A stretch of 64,000 nucleotides of DNA from Pholiota molesta (lineage: Eukaryota > Basidiomycota > Agaricomycetes > Agaricales > Strophariaceae). The stretch is from the NCBI GenBank assembly GCA_014925825.1, contig JACGCK010000003.1, positions 620,001-684,000 of the forward strand. The letters run 5' to 3'. The notes under the pieces are model-generated. The model made no database searches and was not told where the DNA came from. It saw only the letters and a list, made by a program, of their open reading frames with translations. The position numbers and the translations under genes are program-made. This document shows, piece after piece, positions 25,759 to 37,992 of this stretch. Position 1 is the first letter of the stretch; every line of letters begins with the position of its first letter.

Positions 25759-28024
25759 ATGCAGTCGTCGCCGCAGCCCCCAGCCACGCCCCGGCGAAGA
25801 GGCATGCCCACCGCGCTGCGCATCCAGTCCCCCGTCCAGCGCCAACATATAGCCCTGGCCCAGGACGACTCGGACCTTTCCACTCTTTCTTCTGCAGACT
25901 CAGAATACCCCCCTTTTCACACCTCTCCCGACAGGTCGTCCAGAAAAAACATGAAAAAATTGTCTCTCTCGCTGCCTTCTGCCCAGTCCTCTGCGGCGTC
26001 TCTCCAGCTCCCCCACGAGCCCCTTACCGCCGCTCTCAGCCCCACCCGCCCCGCGAGACCTCGCAGGCCCTCCATCATCTCCCTTCCTCCGCCGTCAAAC
26101 CCCACAGCTTCCCTCCTCCATCGCAAGGATGAAGACGGCGGCTCAGACGCTGTGCCCTATGCCGACGGCCCCATCCAGGTCATCCCCGGCATATGGATCG
26201 GTTCAGAGGACAATGCCCGCGATTGGAAAGGCCTCGTCGAGCGTGGTATCAGATCCATCCTCAACGTCGCTAAAGAGGTCGCTTCCCCCTTCGATGCTCT
26301 CCAGAACCAGGCTCTGCGCCCAGCAGCCTCCACTCCGGATTTCCGCACCCGTCGGGCGGTGGATCCCACGTATTACCCTGCGCATGTTCCCAGTGGCAGA
26401 CCCGCGATGCACTATCTCAAGCTCCAGTGGTCCCATGGCCAGCAGAATCTCGTACAAGACGGCTTCAAAGATGGCATGGCTTTTGCGGATGCTGCCCTCC
26501 AGAGGGGCGACGGTTGCCTTATCCAGTACGTGTCCACTATTCTTCGACAGATCATCAATCTCCCCTTGCCTATCACTCATCATATATATTAAAGTTGCCA
26601 ATGTGGCATATCACGATCTGCAACGATGGTCATCGCTCTTGTGATGCGGGCAGCCGCCGAGCGTCATTCTTCTGTGCCCCCTGAAGTATGGGCACTTCCG
26701 GGTATGCAAGGCGCATACTCCTTTGTCAAAGAAAAAAGTCCTCATGTAGGACCAAACATGTCGTATGTTCATCATCTCACGCCTCGTGTTTCTCTTTGCT
26801 TAACGTTTCACAAGTCTTATTTATCAGTTATTGGAATACGAAAAGAAAATACGAGGAGACAAGGGCGCTCATTCGGAATCGGATGGTTCATCTGAAGACG
26901 AGGAGGAATGGGGTCGCAGGCGGAGGCTTATGGAAGAAGCCTCCGATAACGAAGCCGATGAACGTGAAAGCACTCTCGTCATGCAAGAGGCGCAAGCGTT
27001 AGATAAGGCTATGGAAGATCGGATTGTCGCCCGAAAATCATCAGCCTCTTCCATGAGCTCAACCGGGTCTGGCATGGGTATGGGGCCTGCCTGGAGAAGT
27101 CGATATGCTTCTCGTAAACGGACGGCCTCCGTGGCCAGCAATCACACCAATAGGAGCTTTATAAGCGAGGACCTTGTGGAAGAGGATGAAGAACAAGAAC
27201 TTTTGGGTCTGGGCCGAGGTTTCGATACCGAAAGCCGCCAGAGTCGGACTGAAGAATCGTCGACCACATCGTCCCCTGATGAAGAGCACGACGGCACACC
27301 CCGCAATATCTCGACGATGGTTTCACCAGGCCCAGCGACTGCGCGCCCCCCGCCATCTGCGCCCGTCTGGAAGACGTCGTTCTCGATACCGCCTCCGCCA
27401 GCGACGGCCATACGATCCACTTTCCAGCTTCCACCCCGGCCCAAGGCCAAGACCAAGCTGCGTCCCACGACCCTAAATATCCTCCCACCAGTGCCATCCT
27501 CTCCCATCACGCTTGTCATCGAGCCCGAGGAGCCGCAACCATCTGTTACGCCTCGGCCCGCGGCGACACTTGCTGCTGCAATCCCACCTGTACTCGTACC
27601 CGCTCCTTTTGCGTCCACCGCATCATCCGGTGAACCTACAACCACTGCACCCGTTCTCGAACCCCCACCCGTTCGCCGCCGTGCCGAGTCGCGCCGGCTC
27701 GTGCCCCCGCCCCTGCACCTGCGGAGCAGCGTCCTGCGCAAGCTCTCGACAAGCTCGTCAGAGGTAGCCGCAGCGGTATCTACGCCATCGCAGACGCTGT
27801 TTGTATTCCCGCCATCACCTACCTTGACGACGCGCACGCCGTCTGCGATGACCCTGATGTCGCACCACGCGGGGCCCGTTCCATTTCCCAGCCTGTCAAC
27901 ACCGCGCGTGTCTACATTCCACTCGAAGGGGCGCACGCGGTCGTTCATTGGCCTGGGGGCGCCGCCCACGCCGACTGTTGCGTTCTCCAAGGTGGACGCG
28001 CGTGGCTTCATTGGGCTAGAATAA
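25759..28024 (+). CDS. Dual-specificity protein phosphatase (MAP-kinase-phosphatase type)
   Basis: Exons: 25759-26525, 26595-26762, 26815-28024, giving 714 aa with all phases closing. The catalytic domain spans about residues 130-330: it begins at IQVIPGIWIGSEDNARDW and carries the active-site loop HCQCGISRSAT, formed across the first intron, which fits the C-x5-R signature of cysteine phosphatases. The N-terminal 130 residues and the C-terminal 380 are Ser/Pro/Thr-rich and probably disordered. Residues in the tail include repeated acidic patches (EEDEEQELL). Yeast Msg5-type phosphatases switch off MAP kinases; a similar role is likely here but the substrate is not visible. The start is close to that of CBR1 (divergent). 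Confidence 0.85.
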
Positions 28025-28664
28025 GTAACAAGAAAATGGACGTCCCCATCCATGCCTGCCCAGCTTTTTTGCTGACGACGACAACGATGATGATGATGAT
28101 GACGGTGCTGCTACTGGCAGCATCTCTATGTTTATATGCATACATTCATATCCATCTGTTATAGGCCCTTTTTAAGTATTTCTCTCTTTTCTCTGGGTTT
28201 GCAGAGCCATGGGCAACATGCACTTTCCATGCCGGACCTTTTTCTTATTCATAAGCAATTTCTTTTTCATGCATTGACTTTCTATACCGCCTCTTGCATC
28301 ATCGACTTTCATATATGACTGCTGCTTTGGACTGGAATTTTTGCATTGTTTTTTGTGTGTTGTCTGTTTTTTTTTGTATTCTCAACCGGTTGGATTATCC
28401 TCTTTGCAGTTCTTCGAATCTCATTTCTTATGCCTCGGGGTCTTCCCCGCACACAGGCTTGTCCATGTTTTTAGAATCCTTTTTCGAACACGTCTATGCT
28501 GTAAAGTAGGAATCTCGGCACGTATCTCGATATGATTACCACTGGATGTGGACAAATGCATATTGATTCTCGTCTTCTATGCCTATATGTTAGAGCACTC
28601 GAGATTTACCCGAATGAAGTATAATTAATTACAAAGGTATAATGGGGGTATAGATATAGGCTAT
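28025..28664. other. Intergenic, convergent 3' UTRs
   Basis: Between the ends of the phosphatase gene and TVP23. It is T-rich, with short ORFs lacking any recognisable similarity. No repeat or RNA gene seen. Confidence 0.6.
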
Positions 28665-29963
28665 CTATGACCGAAATACTCTTCCAACGCTGTTTTTGAC
28701 CGCACCGGTAAGAATCTGGCCACCGAGGCCACCAAGACCAAGACTCCAAGCGCCTCCAGAAACGCTGTTAGCCCATTTTTGCTTAGCATCTCGGTCACTA
28801 CAAAATTATGACAACGTTATGGAACGAGCGATCATAGGAAGAGAAGGCGCTCACGCATAAGTGAAGCCAATGACGTTTGTGAAATTGAACACGAGAGCGA
28901 GGATTATGATTGGAATGAAGCTTGTCAAATAGCCTCCTGAGCTTTGAATGAAATATAAAAAACTATCAGTGACCACTTACGAAAGTCCGAACTTCAGTAA
29001 TGAAACTATTAGCAATGCTATCCAAAGCGCCGGGAAGAGATATATCGCTGTCTGTCAATTAAAGCGACGCTTAGAATGATGATATGCTTGAGACTAGAGC
29101 AAAAGTAATGTACCCAGAACATCCTGTATTGAGGCTATCGTTAGTGCGAATCATAGAGAAGTAGCCGAACTACGCACTTTGCATCGATAGGATTCGCTGG
29201 CCTTGAAGGCTAGATTGTACAGTAAGCCGCCGAAGCACTTTAGATAATAAGGAATATTTACGTCGCGACTTTCGAACACCCAGTAACTTTCGCCATCATC
29301 ATCGACCTATGGGCGCTTGAATCAGATGAATGGTTGTGTACATTGCGATAAATAACACACTTGGTTCCAGAAGCGAAGGCCCACCAGAGTTCTTCCTGAA
29401 ACATTCTGCGAGTAGTACGTGAGTGAAGATAAAATTGAAACATCCAGCGCATAGTACCCGGCAATTCCAAAAATCCATCGCCAACAGAACGACGACGATG
29501 ACCGTCTGCCAAATGACACGCGATTAGACAATAATAACAGATATGAAGACTGACTCTCTGACCGTAAGAACAAAATTTGTTGTAAACCAACCTGACAGCA
29601 CATACACTGCAATGGCAGCGATACGGAAGAAATAGAGGAAAAAGAGGGCAAGTGGATGAGATGACTGCGGACAATGTATTCAGATACATGGCAGTACGTT
29701 GGAGATAACAGCGTACTTGGCGAAATACCGCTCCAATACCTTCCTCGAAAAGTTAATGAAAGAAACGACCTCCGCAAAAGTCAACACTAACCGGATTCCG
29801 CGTCTCCCTCTGTATTCGCCATTTGGCCCGATGAGCGAGCTGTTGGCGTCAGAACCACCGGTGTTCGCGCATTTTGGTTTGGCGAGGAGCCCATACGCCC
29901 TGTAGGCCCTGTAGTGGGCTCATCGGCCTCGATAGTGTCAAGAAGAGGTTGCGACACGCTCAT
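28665..29963 (-). CDS. TVP23: Golgi membrane protein TVP23
   Basis: Exons on the minus strand: 29963-29792, 29739-29717, 29664-29563, 29505-29458, 29405-29361, 29306-29262, 29209-29178, 29123-29114, 29051-28981, 28920-28855, 28797-28665, giving 248 aa. Four membrane segments and family motifs are present: [79 protein letters not shown] and the glycine-rich tail. TVP23/FAM18 proteins sit in the late Golgi and act in vesicle traffic. Exon 29123-29114 is just 10 nt. The splitting of a short gene into eleven exons is striking compared with its neighbours. Confidence 0.87.
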
Positions 29964-30296
29964 CGCTGTTACGGTTAATGACCATGTCGCAATGCGGCTT
30001 GACGTTGCTCAAATGCACGTAGCTCACGTGTACATATGACAAGTGCTTCCTTCCAAATCGGTCAAAAACGCAATTAGGGGCTTAGAAGTTAGCACCTCTG
30101 GTATCTCTTAATTTAAGTCTGGTATTCATATTTCTGACTCTCTAACCTTCATTTTTCTCAATATCTCGAACTGAAGGAAGTCCGAATTCTTGCCGAATTC
30201 AATCCGAATCGAATATAACACATATTGAAAGTATGGAGTTACAGATTGCTATTTTATACCCTATTTACAATGGCGCCTTTGTTTATGAATCTGAAT
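29964..30296. other. Intergenic, TVP23 upstream / xyloglucanase 3' end
   Basis: AT-rich, no ORF or repeat recognised. Holds the TVP23 promoter and the 3' UTR of the GH74 gene. Confidence 0.5.
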
Positions 30297-33200
30297 TTAC
30301 GATGGGACACATTGGGAGTAGACTGAAAAAATGCAAGAATATGTTAAAACTAAATCAAATGTGCGATGAAAAAGACAGAACTTACAAGCGTTACTGTAAG
30401 TGCAGGTGAATCCAGAAACACAGACGGTGCCTCCAGTCCAATTGGTACCTGATAAAACGGAAGGTGAATCAGAGAAATTGGAGTAGTGCTTGGGTGTTTC
30501 TTACCTCCACATTGTCCGTAGGCTGCAACCGGGGTAGCCGTAGATGTCGGCGTACTCGAAGTTGTGGAACTTGACTTAGTGGTAGTGGTAGTAGCAGTAG
30601 TAGTTTTAGAGGTAGTGGTCGAAATCGGAGTCGTTGAAACTGGAGTGGTGGTAGTCTTGACCGTTGTCGTCGATGATGCAGTGGTAGTTGGGGCAGGTGC
30701 ACTACCAGCGGTGTCACCGAAGAAGATTCCGCGGCCATTGGTACCAATGTAAACGCTGAGAATGATATTTAGTCTTTAAATCCTGATGCACCTATATCCC
30801 TTGAACTCACCGGCCGTAAATGCGTGGGTCAGCAGTCAGCACGTTAGAGGACGCGGAGCCAAATCCATGCGCGGCGTCGTTGATTTGAATCCAGTTCACA
30901 CCACCGTCGTCAGACCTGAAGTATCCGACACCACCGATGTTAGCAGCTGCGAAGACAGCAGGATATCCGTTTGTAGTGGCCGGAGCGCCGAGAGCGATAG
31001 CCCATGCTTGGGTAATACCAGGGATGGCAGTGAAAGACGCCCCCATGTTAGTCGAGTGGAAAAGACCCACGTCGGTGGATACCCAAACATCGCCCGTTAC
31101 AGCGAGGTTGACCACAATTTTCACTGGCGATGTAGACGCTCCCAGAGATCCTTCGACTGCAAAAGTCTTACCACCATCAGTCGAAAGGTAGAACGAAGAT
31201 CCCGCGGCGCCATAGAAAATGCTGTTGTTCAGCTTGTCAGATGCGATAGCTGCAGTAGACGGCAGTGTGGGGACAGCAACGAATGCATTGGTGTATTGAG
31301 AGACTTGTACACCATTTCCGCTGGTACGCCAGAGAACTGTGTCGCCATTGGCCGAGAGTGCCACCTTGCCACCTTCAACGTTGTCGGCAGCACCGTAATC
31401 TTGGGCCCTAAAAAACAGACGTTACATTTATAAACAAACAAAAAAGCTATTATTCAGTGAAGCTTACCATGTTGTACCTGAATCGGTTGAAAGCGCTACC
31501 TGCTTTCCAGATGAGCTAATTAAAAGAATAATCAGTTAAAGGTACGCAACGGGGACCGAATCGAATGCTTACCTACTGCCAGTTCCAATGCGAACGATGT
31601 TGGTAGGAACATTTCCCGCAAAGTCTACGTCAGCTGTGGTCGCCCAGGTGGGATTTATGAAGCCAGTCGTCGGTGCAACGGTCAGGGAAGTATGGACGAA
31701 TCCTGACAACGTTGTCAAAGATGACTAGACTATGTGGTGAAAGAACATACCTCCAACATCTCCAACGGCTGAAATGAGAGAGGGACCGCTAGGGGGAGAA
31801 ATCAAACCTTGGATTGATGTCTCTTCAAGTCCATTAGCTAGGGAAGAGATCGACACATTATGAACCGAATCCCACTGTAAAGGTCACGGATTAGGACGAT
31901 GAACTCAGATCTTCTGGTGAATCATGGTACCGTGAGCAAGTTGTGACCCCCGTAAACCGTCTCGCCAGTTCCATAGAGCCAGTGGTTGGAATCGAATGGG
32001 TCAATTACCAAGGCTAAAGAAAATCAGTTGACCAGAAAACCAAATTTGAAGAAAGACATTAAACTTACATTCCATCATCCACCCGATTTGCGTAACACCC
32101 AGGGTGGTGTCGACATAATTTGGTCCGATCCAGGGCGCAAGAGAATCGGAGTAGGTATAGAATTTGTTTATGGTTGGATAACTCTCCCAGCTCCAAAGCG
32201 GACTCCAAGTGGTGCCGCTGTCATTAGAGCGGAAAATTTGCCCATCGGGCCACCAAGAATTGAGCGCAGCAACCATGATGGTACCAGGCTTTTGGAGATC
32301 GACAGCGACGCCACCGAAACCAAAGTATAGATCGCTGCCGGAGACGGGCGTGATGTCCGTCCCTAAAATATTGTCAAACATTTTGGCATTGAGAGAACGT
32401 GAATTCACTCACAGACGCCAGATGTGATGTTGTACTTGTGAACAGCCCCAAGGGTACCATCGTACTGGATCCATTCATAATTAGAAAGTGCACAATCTTT
32501 TTAATAACCGCCGAACTTACGGGTCCTGCACCATCAGAGTATGAAACATAAAGGGCCTTCTCGGCAGGTGAGAGGACACCTTTGTGGGGGAAATATTGCG
32601 TGTTTTGTCCCGGGATAGCAGACCCTGAAATCATGGCAACTTAATATGACAATTGTTCCGCGAGCATGCAAACCACGTACAGGTGCTACCAGCGTCAGTA
32701 CTGACGAAAACATTGCTTGTACCATTGCTGGCAACTCCGACGAAGATTCTGGGTGTGGGACTTCCAGATGAACCAGATGTTTTATCGAAAGTAACCCAGG
32801 AGATGCCTATAAACATATTTGAATACTGGTTTTATACATGTCGAAGACGAAACTAACCGATTATGTCGCTATTATAACCACTGGTATCCGTTGGGTCAGG
32901 AGCATAATTCCCTAGTCGAGATCAGCTATGGTCTTGCAGGTAGTAGAAATCCGTCATTACCTGTAGATGTGAAGCTTGAAACTTTGGCCCAGGTAACACC
33001 GAAGTTTGTCGACTTCCATAGCCCATTGCCGCTGCGAGCACCAAAGTAGAGGATTCCATTGCTGTTCGGATCAATGGCAAGACGCTGATGTAGAACAGTT
33101 AGAAAGGCCAGATAGATATTTGAGAATATGTACTTCGCCCCTTTAAAAAGTGTAAGAACAAGGCAAAAATAACATTTCATTCAACTCACATTCCACGACC

Positions 33201-33743
33201 AGGCATGTTACCGCCGACTTTGAAAGGTAACAGGGAGGGCGTAAATGTGGCACCGGTATCAGTCGAGATCAAAATTTGACCATTATTTGGGTCGAAGGAG
33301 TTCGTGTACATCCCAGTTGCCTTGGGAAAGAAAAGTCAGACAAATTCTTGCAACAACGTATGCATAGTGTATTTACCAAGTAAAGGCGATTCGGCTGAAC
33401 AGGATCAGTTGCAAGTGCATCGACTCCCCAGTAATTCCAGCGCGTATTATCAGCGAAATCAAGGAGAGGCGTCCATGAGTCGTCGGAATTTAGTTTATAG
33501 GCACCACCAATATCTGTTCGGGCGAAAGCAAGGCCCTTTTATTGAAGAGATAGGTCAGAAAGTTTCAATTATAACGAAGTCGAAACTGACCTTTTGAGTT
33601 GGGTTGAAGACTATTCCTGGGACAAAGCCTCCGCCACCGCCGATCTTGACGTTCTTCCAGGTGTATGCCTGGGATGAAACTGCGTCGACAAGCGGTATAA
33701 GAGTAACAGAGATTATCGCTGCCAAGATTTGAAACTTCGCCAT
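30297..33743 (-). CDS. Secreted xyloglucanase, glycoside hydrolase family 74 with CBM1
   Basis: Eighteen exons on the minus strand: 33743-33591, 33535-33377, 33320-33190, 33140-33134, 33084-32961, 32911-32858, 32806-32681, 32624-32521, 32464-32413, 32362-32069, 32013-31931, 31874-31751, 31702-31573, 31515-31468, 31407-30811, 30755-30505, 30448-30386, 30322-30297. They give 841 aa with all phases closing. A signal peptide (MAKFQILAAIISVTLIPLVDA) precedes a GH74 twin beta-propeller: KGLAFARTDIGGAYKL contains the conserved aspartate of the family, and GMGERLAIDPNSNGILYFG and LVIDPFDSNHWLYGTGE follow. A Thr/Ser linker leads to a fungal cellulose-binding module (QCGGTNWTGG, CVSGFTCTYSN, QC). The enzyme cuts the xyloglucan backbone outside the cell. 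One exon is 7 nt. Confidence 0.92.
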
Positions 33744-35098
33744 CTTGCGCGAATGGCCTGAGAGTTGGAAGCCTACTGATTGTCCAAGGTACGTTGCATA
33801 TGTTCTTATACTTTTTAATATGGATCCAGCTTTACATATTCTTCCAACTTGCTGCGATGCATCGCAGTCGTCGCAAAGGGGTGTAGTGGTGGGTCCGAGA
33901 ATCTAGCGCTGGCCGTCCTTGTCATCCGAGAAAATTGCGCGTTATTCAAGCGTGATTTTTCTCATATAAGAGAACATTGTGAACATCACAAGATATAAGA
34001 TAATCACCAAAGCATGCATTTGGAAATTTAAACCATAAGAAAGACCGAAGTTTAAGAATTCGATGAGCAAATTTAGACTCGATGTGCATCATTGGACTCA
34101 ATGAAGCTATATGTCCTCTGCGCTCTACCGGACTTCTCTGCCACAGATGTTGAGAGAATGGACAGCGGGGTAAAAGGATCAACTTTTAATTGCAAGAGCC
34201 AAAACGTAGCTCCGCAATGTCCGTGCTTGAAAATGACGTTCAAGAGAGTAGTTGGCAAGACGGCCCGGAGACTGGTCTGGGGTCATTTGACGATCCCACA
34301 TGCAAGTTCATGTTCGCGGAGGGTTGGCGGAATGGGATCGACTTTGCCGCTGTTTGTTTACATCGTCGTGTACTCTCCCTATCAATAATGACCCATAAGA
34401 ATAAACTCCTTTCAGACCGAACATACCCCAGATTCACCGTCACATATTTGCCCATTGGTCAGCTTCGAGGACTCGGGGACTCCAATGGACTTGGAAACAT
34501 ACTCAACTTTTCGCGAATTGACCAACGTCATGCCCAATTCCCTCACAATAGCTGGAGAGAATCGAGATGTAAGTATCTTACAGGGTCGCTTGTGCCTATT
34601 CTCTCTCATCACTCTTCTTCAGTAATTTCACACTCCATTGTTCCTTGACACGCAGTGGCACAGCCCGAGTTAGTCCAAGTCGAAGAGGACAAGAATAGAC
34701 TTGGTCAATGTAAGCCCGTGTACGTTACATGATCTTGTGCACATCGACTCAACATCGACTTGCCTTTGCTATGCGCAGACGAACCTTGGTCAATGTCTAG
34801 CCTGTTCTGTCTGCTAGAAACGAGACATCCCGTCCTTGAATTTTGTCTATTCGCCTGGCAAAGGCGCTTTGCATTCTATGACATGGTTCATGAACCATCA
34901 TACTCCCTTCAACTCCGCGGTGCCCGTATCCTGGTTTTTCTTTGTCGTGATCATCGGTCCATTCGAGCATCCACTTTCCGAAAGCCACGAATGATATGAA
35001 TAATCAGTACTATGCCCACTTAAAAAAGGCAAAATCTATTTGAGTAATGCTCCCTCCCTTTTGCCCACTCTCAACCCACCCGCATCCAACACGACCCA
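33744..35098. other. Upstream of xyloglucanase; unresolved coding potential
   Basis: Holds the xyloglucanase promoter and about 1 kb of unclear content. On the plus strand an open frame around 34190-34581 can be spliced (GTAAGT at 34571, GT-AG pair before 34664, next GTAAGC near 34710) into an ORF ending at about 34999, giving a peptide with no similarity I recognise. An alternative frame at 34870-34992 reads hydrophobic (VPVSWFFFVVIIGP). Neither is convincing; there may be a small lineage-specific gene or a decayed one. The last 100 bp are the presumed promoter of permease copy C. Confidence 0.3.
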
Positions 35099-37565
35099 AT
35101 GGAAACAGGGACCGAAAAGCACTACGATGATCAGGACAACAGATTCAAAGACACAGACTCGACAGATGCCGAAGCATTGGGCAACGAAGCTTCAGCTATC
35201 GATCCTCAGACTGGAGAATACAGACTTGTTCGGCAGTTAAAGAATAGACATATTGCTATGATAAGGTCAGTTAATCTTCATAGCCTTGATGTTAGATGCA
35301 TCACTCAAAACGCTACTTTGAAGTATTGGTGGGGTTATTGGAACAGGGTTGTTCCTGGGTACGGGAAGTGCCCTTCAAAATGGTGGTCCTGTGGGTATGA
35401 GTCGTTTATACCATATATTCAATTCGACCCATTGAGATGTGTCGTACAGGATTGCTGCTGGGATACACGATGATTGGCACAATCTGTTATTGCGTGATGG
35501 TATGTATCAGCATATTCATGCCTATGGATTCCTTGTTAATGAATCTGCAGATATCAGTGGGCGAGATGATCGCTTTTTTGCCTATTCCTGGGGACATATA
35601 AAATTGGCTGAACGTTTTGTCGATCCTGCTCTTTCATTTACCATGGGCTGGAATTACTGGTATGTAGGACAGTGTTCTTTCCTACCAATATATCTTGATG
35701 GGCCCTAAATTGATTGGACTTACTCATGTTAGGTATACCTGGACCATAATCTTACCAGCGGAACTCAGCGCTGCTTCTGTGCTAGTTGGTTTTTGGAATA
35801 AAACTATTAGTCCTGCAGTTTGGATTACTATATTGATGGTAGTGGTCATCGCTATCAACTTGCTTGGTGCAGGTAAGAGTGTCACTTGTCTATAAGCGAT
35901 GTTGAAACAAACTAATTGTAATTCCAGGTGCTTATGGAGAGGCTGAATTCATATTTGCGTACGTCATAATATCTGAGATAGGGTGGGTTATTCAAGCTCT
36001 GGTACAGTTCTATCAAGGTCATCACAATTGTGGGTCTTATCATCCTCGGTATTGTACTTGATCTCGGGGTAAGCCATCATCGGTACAACGTGAACCTTCT
36101 TGCTCAATCTCAGCCCAGGAGGACCTGATCACGATCGCATTGGCTTCCGTTATTGGAAAGACCCAGGCCCTTTGTTCAATTCCGGTCTATTGCAGGGGCA
36201 AAAGGTCGATTCTTGGGTTTTTGTTCGGTCTTGACACAAGCCGCCTTCTCTTTTATTGGAACGGAAACTGTGGCTGTGGGATCATCTCTGATTACTTGCT
36301 ATGTTTTCATTTTATGACATTCATTTTAGATTGCTGCTGGAGAAGCCAAGAACCCGAGGCGAAATATTCCTAAAGCTATAAATAAGGTTGCGATTCGTGA
36401 GCTCGAATATTCTATGCTTCGTGACGCCATAGCTGATTATTCTGACAGGGATAGTGCTCTTCTATATCCTGGGAACAGCCGTTATTGGCCTTCTTGTCCC
36501 GTCTGATTCCCCAGGATTAAATCTCGCCTCAGCACAGGGTACCGCTGCAGCTTCTCCATTCGTTATAGCAATTTCGCGCGCAGGAATTAAGTCACTACCA
36601 TCAGTAAGACTATCAACAACTGCTCTCTCTCGCATGCTTAGTTCATTATCATTAACCCTGATAAAAAGATCATCAACGCATGCCTCATTACTTCTGCTGC
36701 ATCCGCCGCATCCAGTGATATCTACACAAGTTCGCGAGTTCTTTGTATGTATCCGCAGTTCTCTCATAGTCTGACAATTATTAATATTCCCTGCTGTCCT
36801 CGAAAGATGGGTTAGCTGCTGTTGGAAATGCACCAAAAATATTTTTGAAAACAACTCGACATGGTCTGCCATACGTGGCAGTCGCGACCAGCTCCCTATT
36901 TACGTTGCTTGGATACATGGGAATCAAAGCAGGCTCAGGACGCGTCTTTGGGTGGTTTTCTAACATGACGGCTATTTCCGGTCTCAATGCATGGTTTGGC
37001 ATCGGCGTCCTGTACTTGCGATTTTATCAAGGTCTAAAGGCTCAAGGAATCGATAGACGCACTCTTCCATATCATTCAAGGCTCCAGCCTTATGCTGCAT
37101 GGTATGCCCTGATTTTGTGCGTGGTTATCTCGTTTGTGAGTATGAATCGTTGGTGCCCACCGGTATATCTTCTGACTTTCAGTGTCCAATTCTAGTTGAG
37201 TGGTTGGGAAGTATTTCTCAAAGGCGGTTGGGCGACGGATACTTTCATAACGAATTATCTTCCATTAATGCTTTTCCCAATCCTGTATCTGGGCGCCAAA
37301 TTTTATTATAGACAACCGATAAAAAAGGCACACGAGATGGATTTTGTGACAAATATCAAGGAGATTGAAGCAGCAACGTATGCTTTACATTTCGATCTTT
37401 TCACTCCTGCCAGATCGCTAACCATGTTTGATGTTCTCTTTATCCAGGTACGACGATCCTCCTCCTAGAAATATCATTGAAGTGGTTTGGCAGTGGATAG
37501 TAAGCAATACATGGGCTTTTACACTATTTAATTTACTGAGCACCTATGACTTAATTTAGATGTAA
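35099..37565 (+). CDS. Amino-acid permease, APC/YAT family, copy C (frame disrupted in three places)
   Basis: Third paralogue, inverted relative to copies A and B. Exons: 35099-35265, 35324-35394, 35450-35499, 35551-35659, 35733-35872, 35928-35958, 36008-36068, 36119-36275, 36330-36396, 36449-36603, 36669-36744, 36807-37135, 37196-37377, 37448-37499, 37560-37565. Exon lengths match copies A and B except where noted. Exon 35324-35394 (71 nt) equals the 23-nt and 48-nt exons of the others fused without the intron. Exons starting at 35551, 36008 and 36119 are each one base short, at GGGG (35590), GGGG (36066) and CCC (36168). The first shift makes an immediate TAA. The sum of deletions is three, so the downstream frame is regained. 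The remainder is well conserved (IGTGLFLGTGSALQNGGPVG, AAGEAKNPRRNIPKA). It is either a young pseudogene or, given similar shifts in RPB2, a base-calling artefact. Confidence 0.8.
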
Positions 37566-37992
37566 ACGCTGGTCTCATTCCTTGAAGTGAAGTCGAGAGC
37601 CATGGAAATTAGAGGCCGTTGCAGGTTTGTCTATATGTAACATATAATTCCACTTTCAATATCTTGTGGATGGTCTCAAGAATTACATTTCCCTTTCTTG
37701 TTGGATTAAGTAGAGAACTGCACACGTACGATTGGTACATTTGGCTATTACCATCAATGACATCATGGTCAATGGACATCGCCGCCGGCCACGCTGTTGG
37801 TTTGCTGTTGGTTCCAGTGTTCACCAAACGTTCACCGGCACCGCTGGAGTCCAGTCTTTAAACTTTAAGCCGCACTCCAGACAGTTCCCATTGACCGGCA
37901 GTCTGGCAGTCTTCTATAACTGCGGTTGAGCCCGTAAGTAATCAAGAGTTTGCTGAACCATTTGCACATAGCACCAGCATCTTCAGTTCACA
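37566..37992. other. Intergenic
   Basis: Between permease C and the serine hydrolase gene, both on the plus strand. Short ORFs only; no similarity or repeat recognised. Confidence 0.5.
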
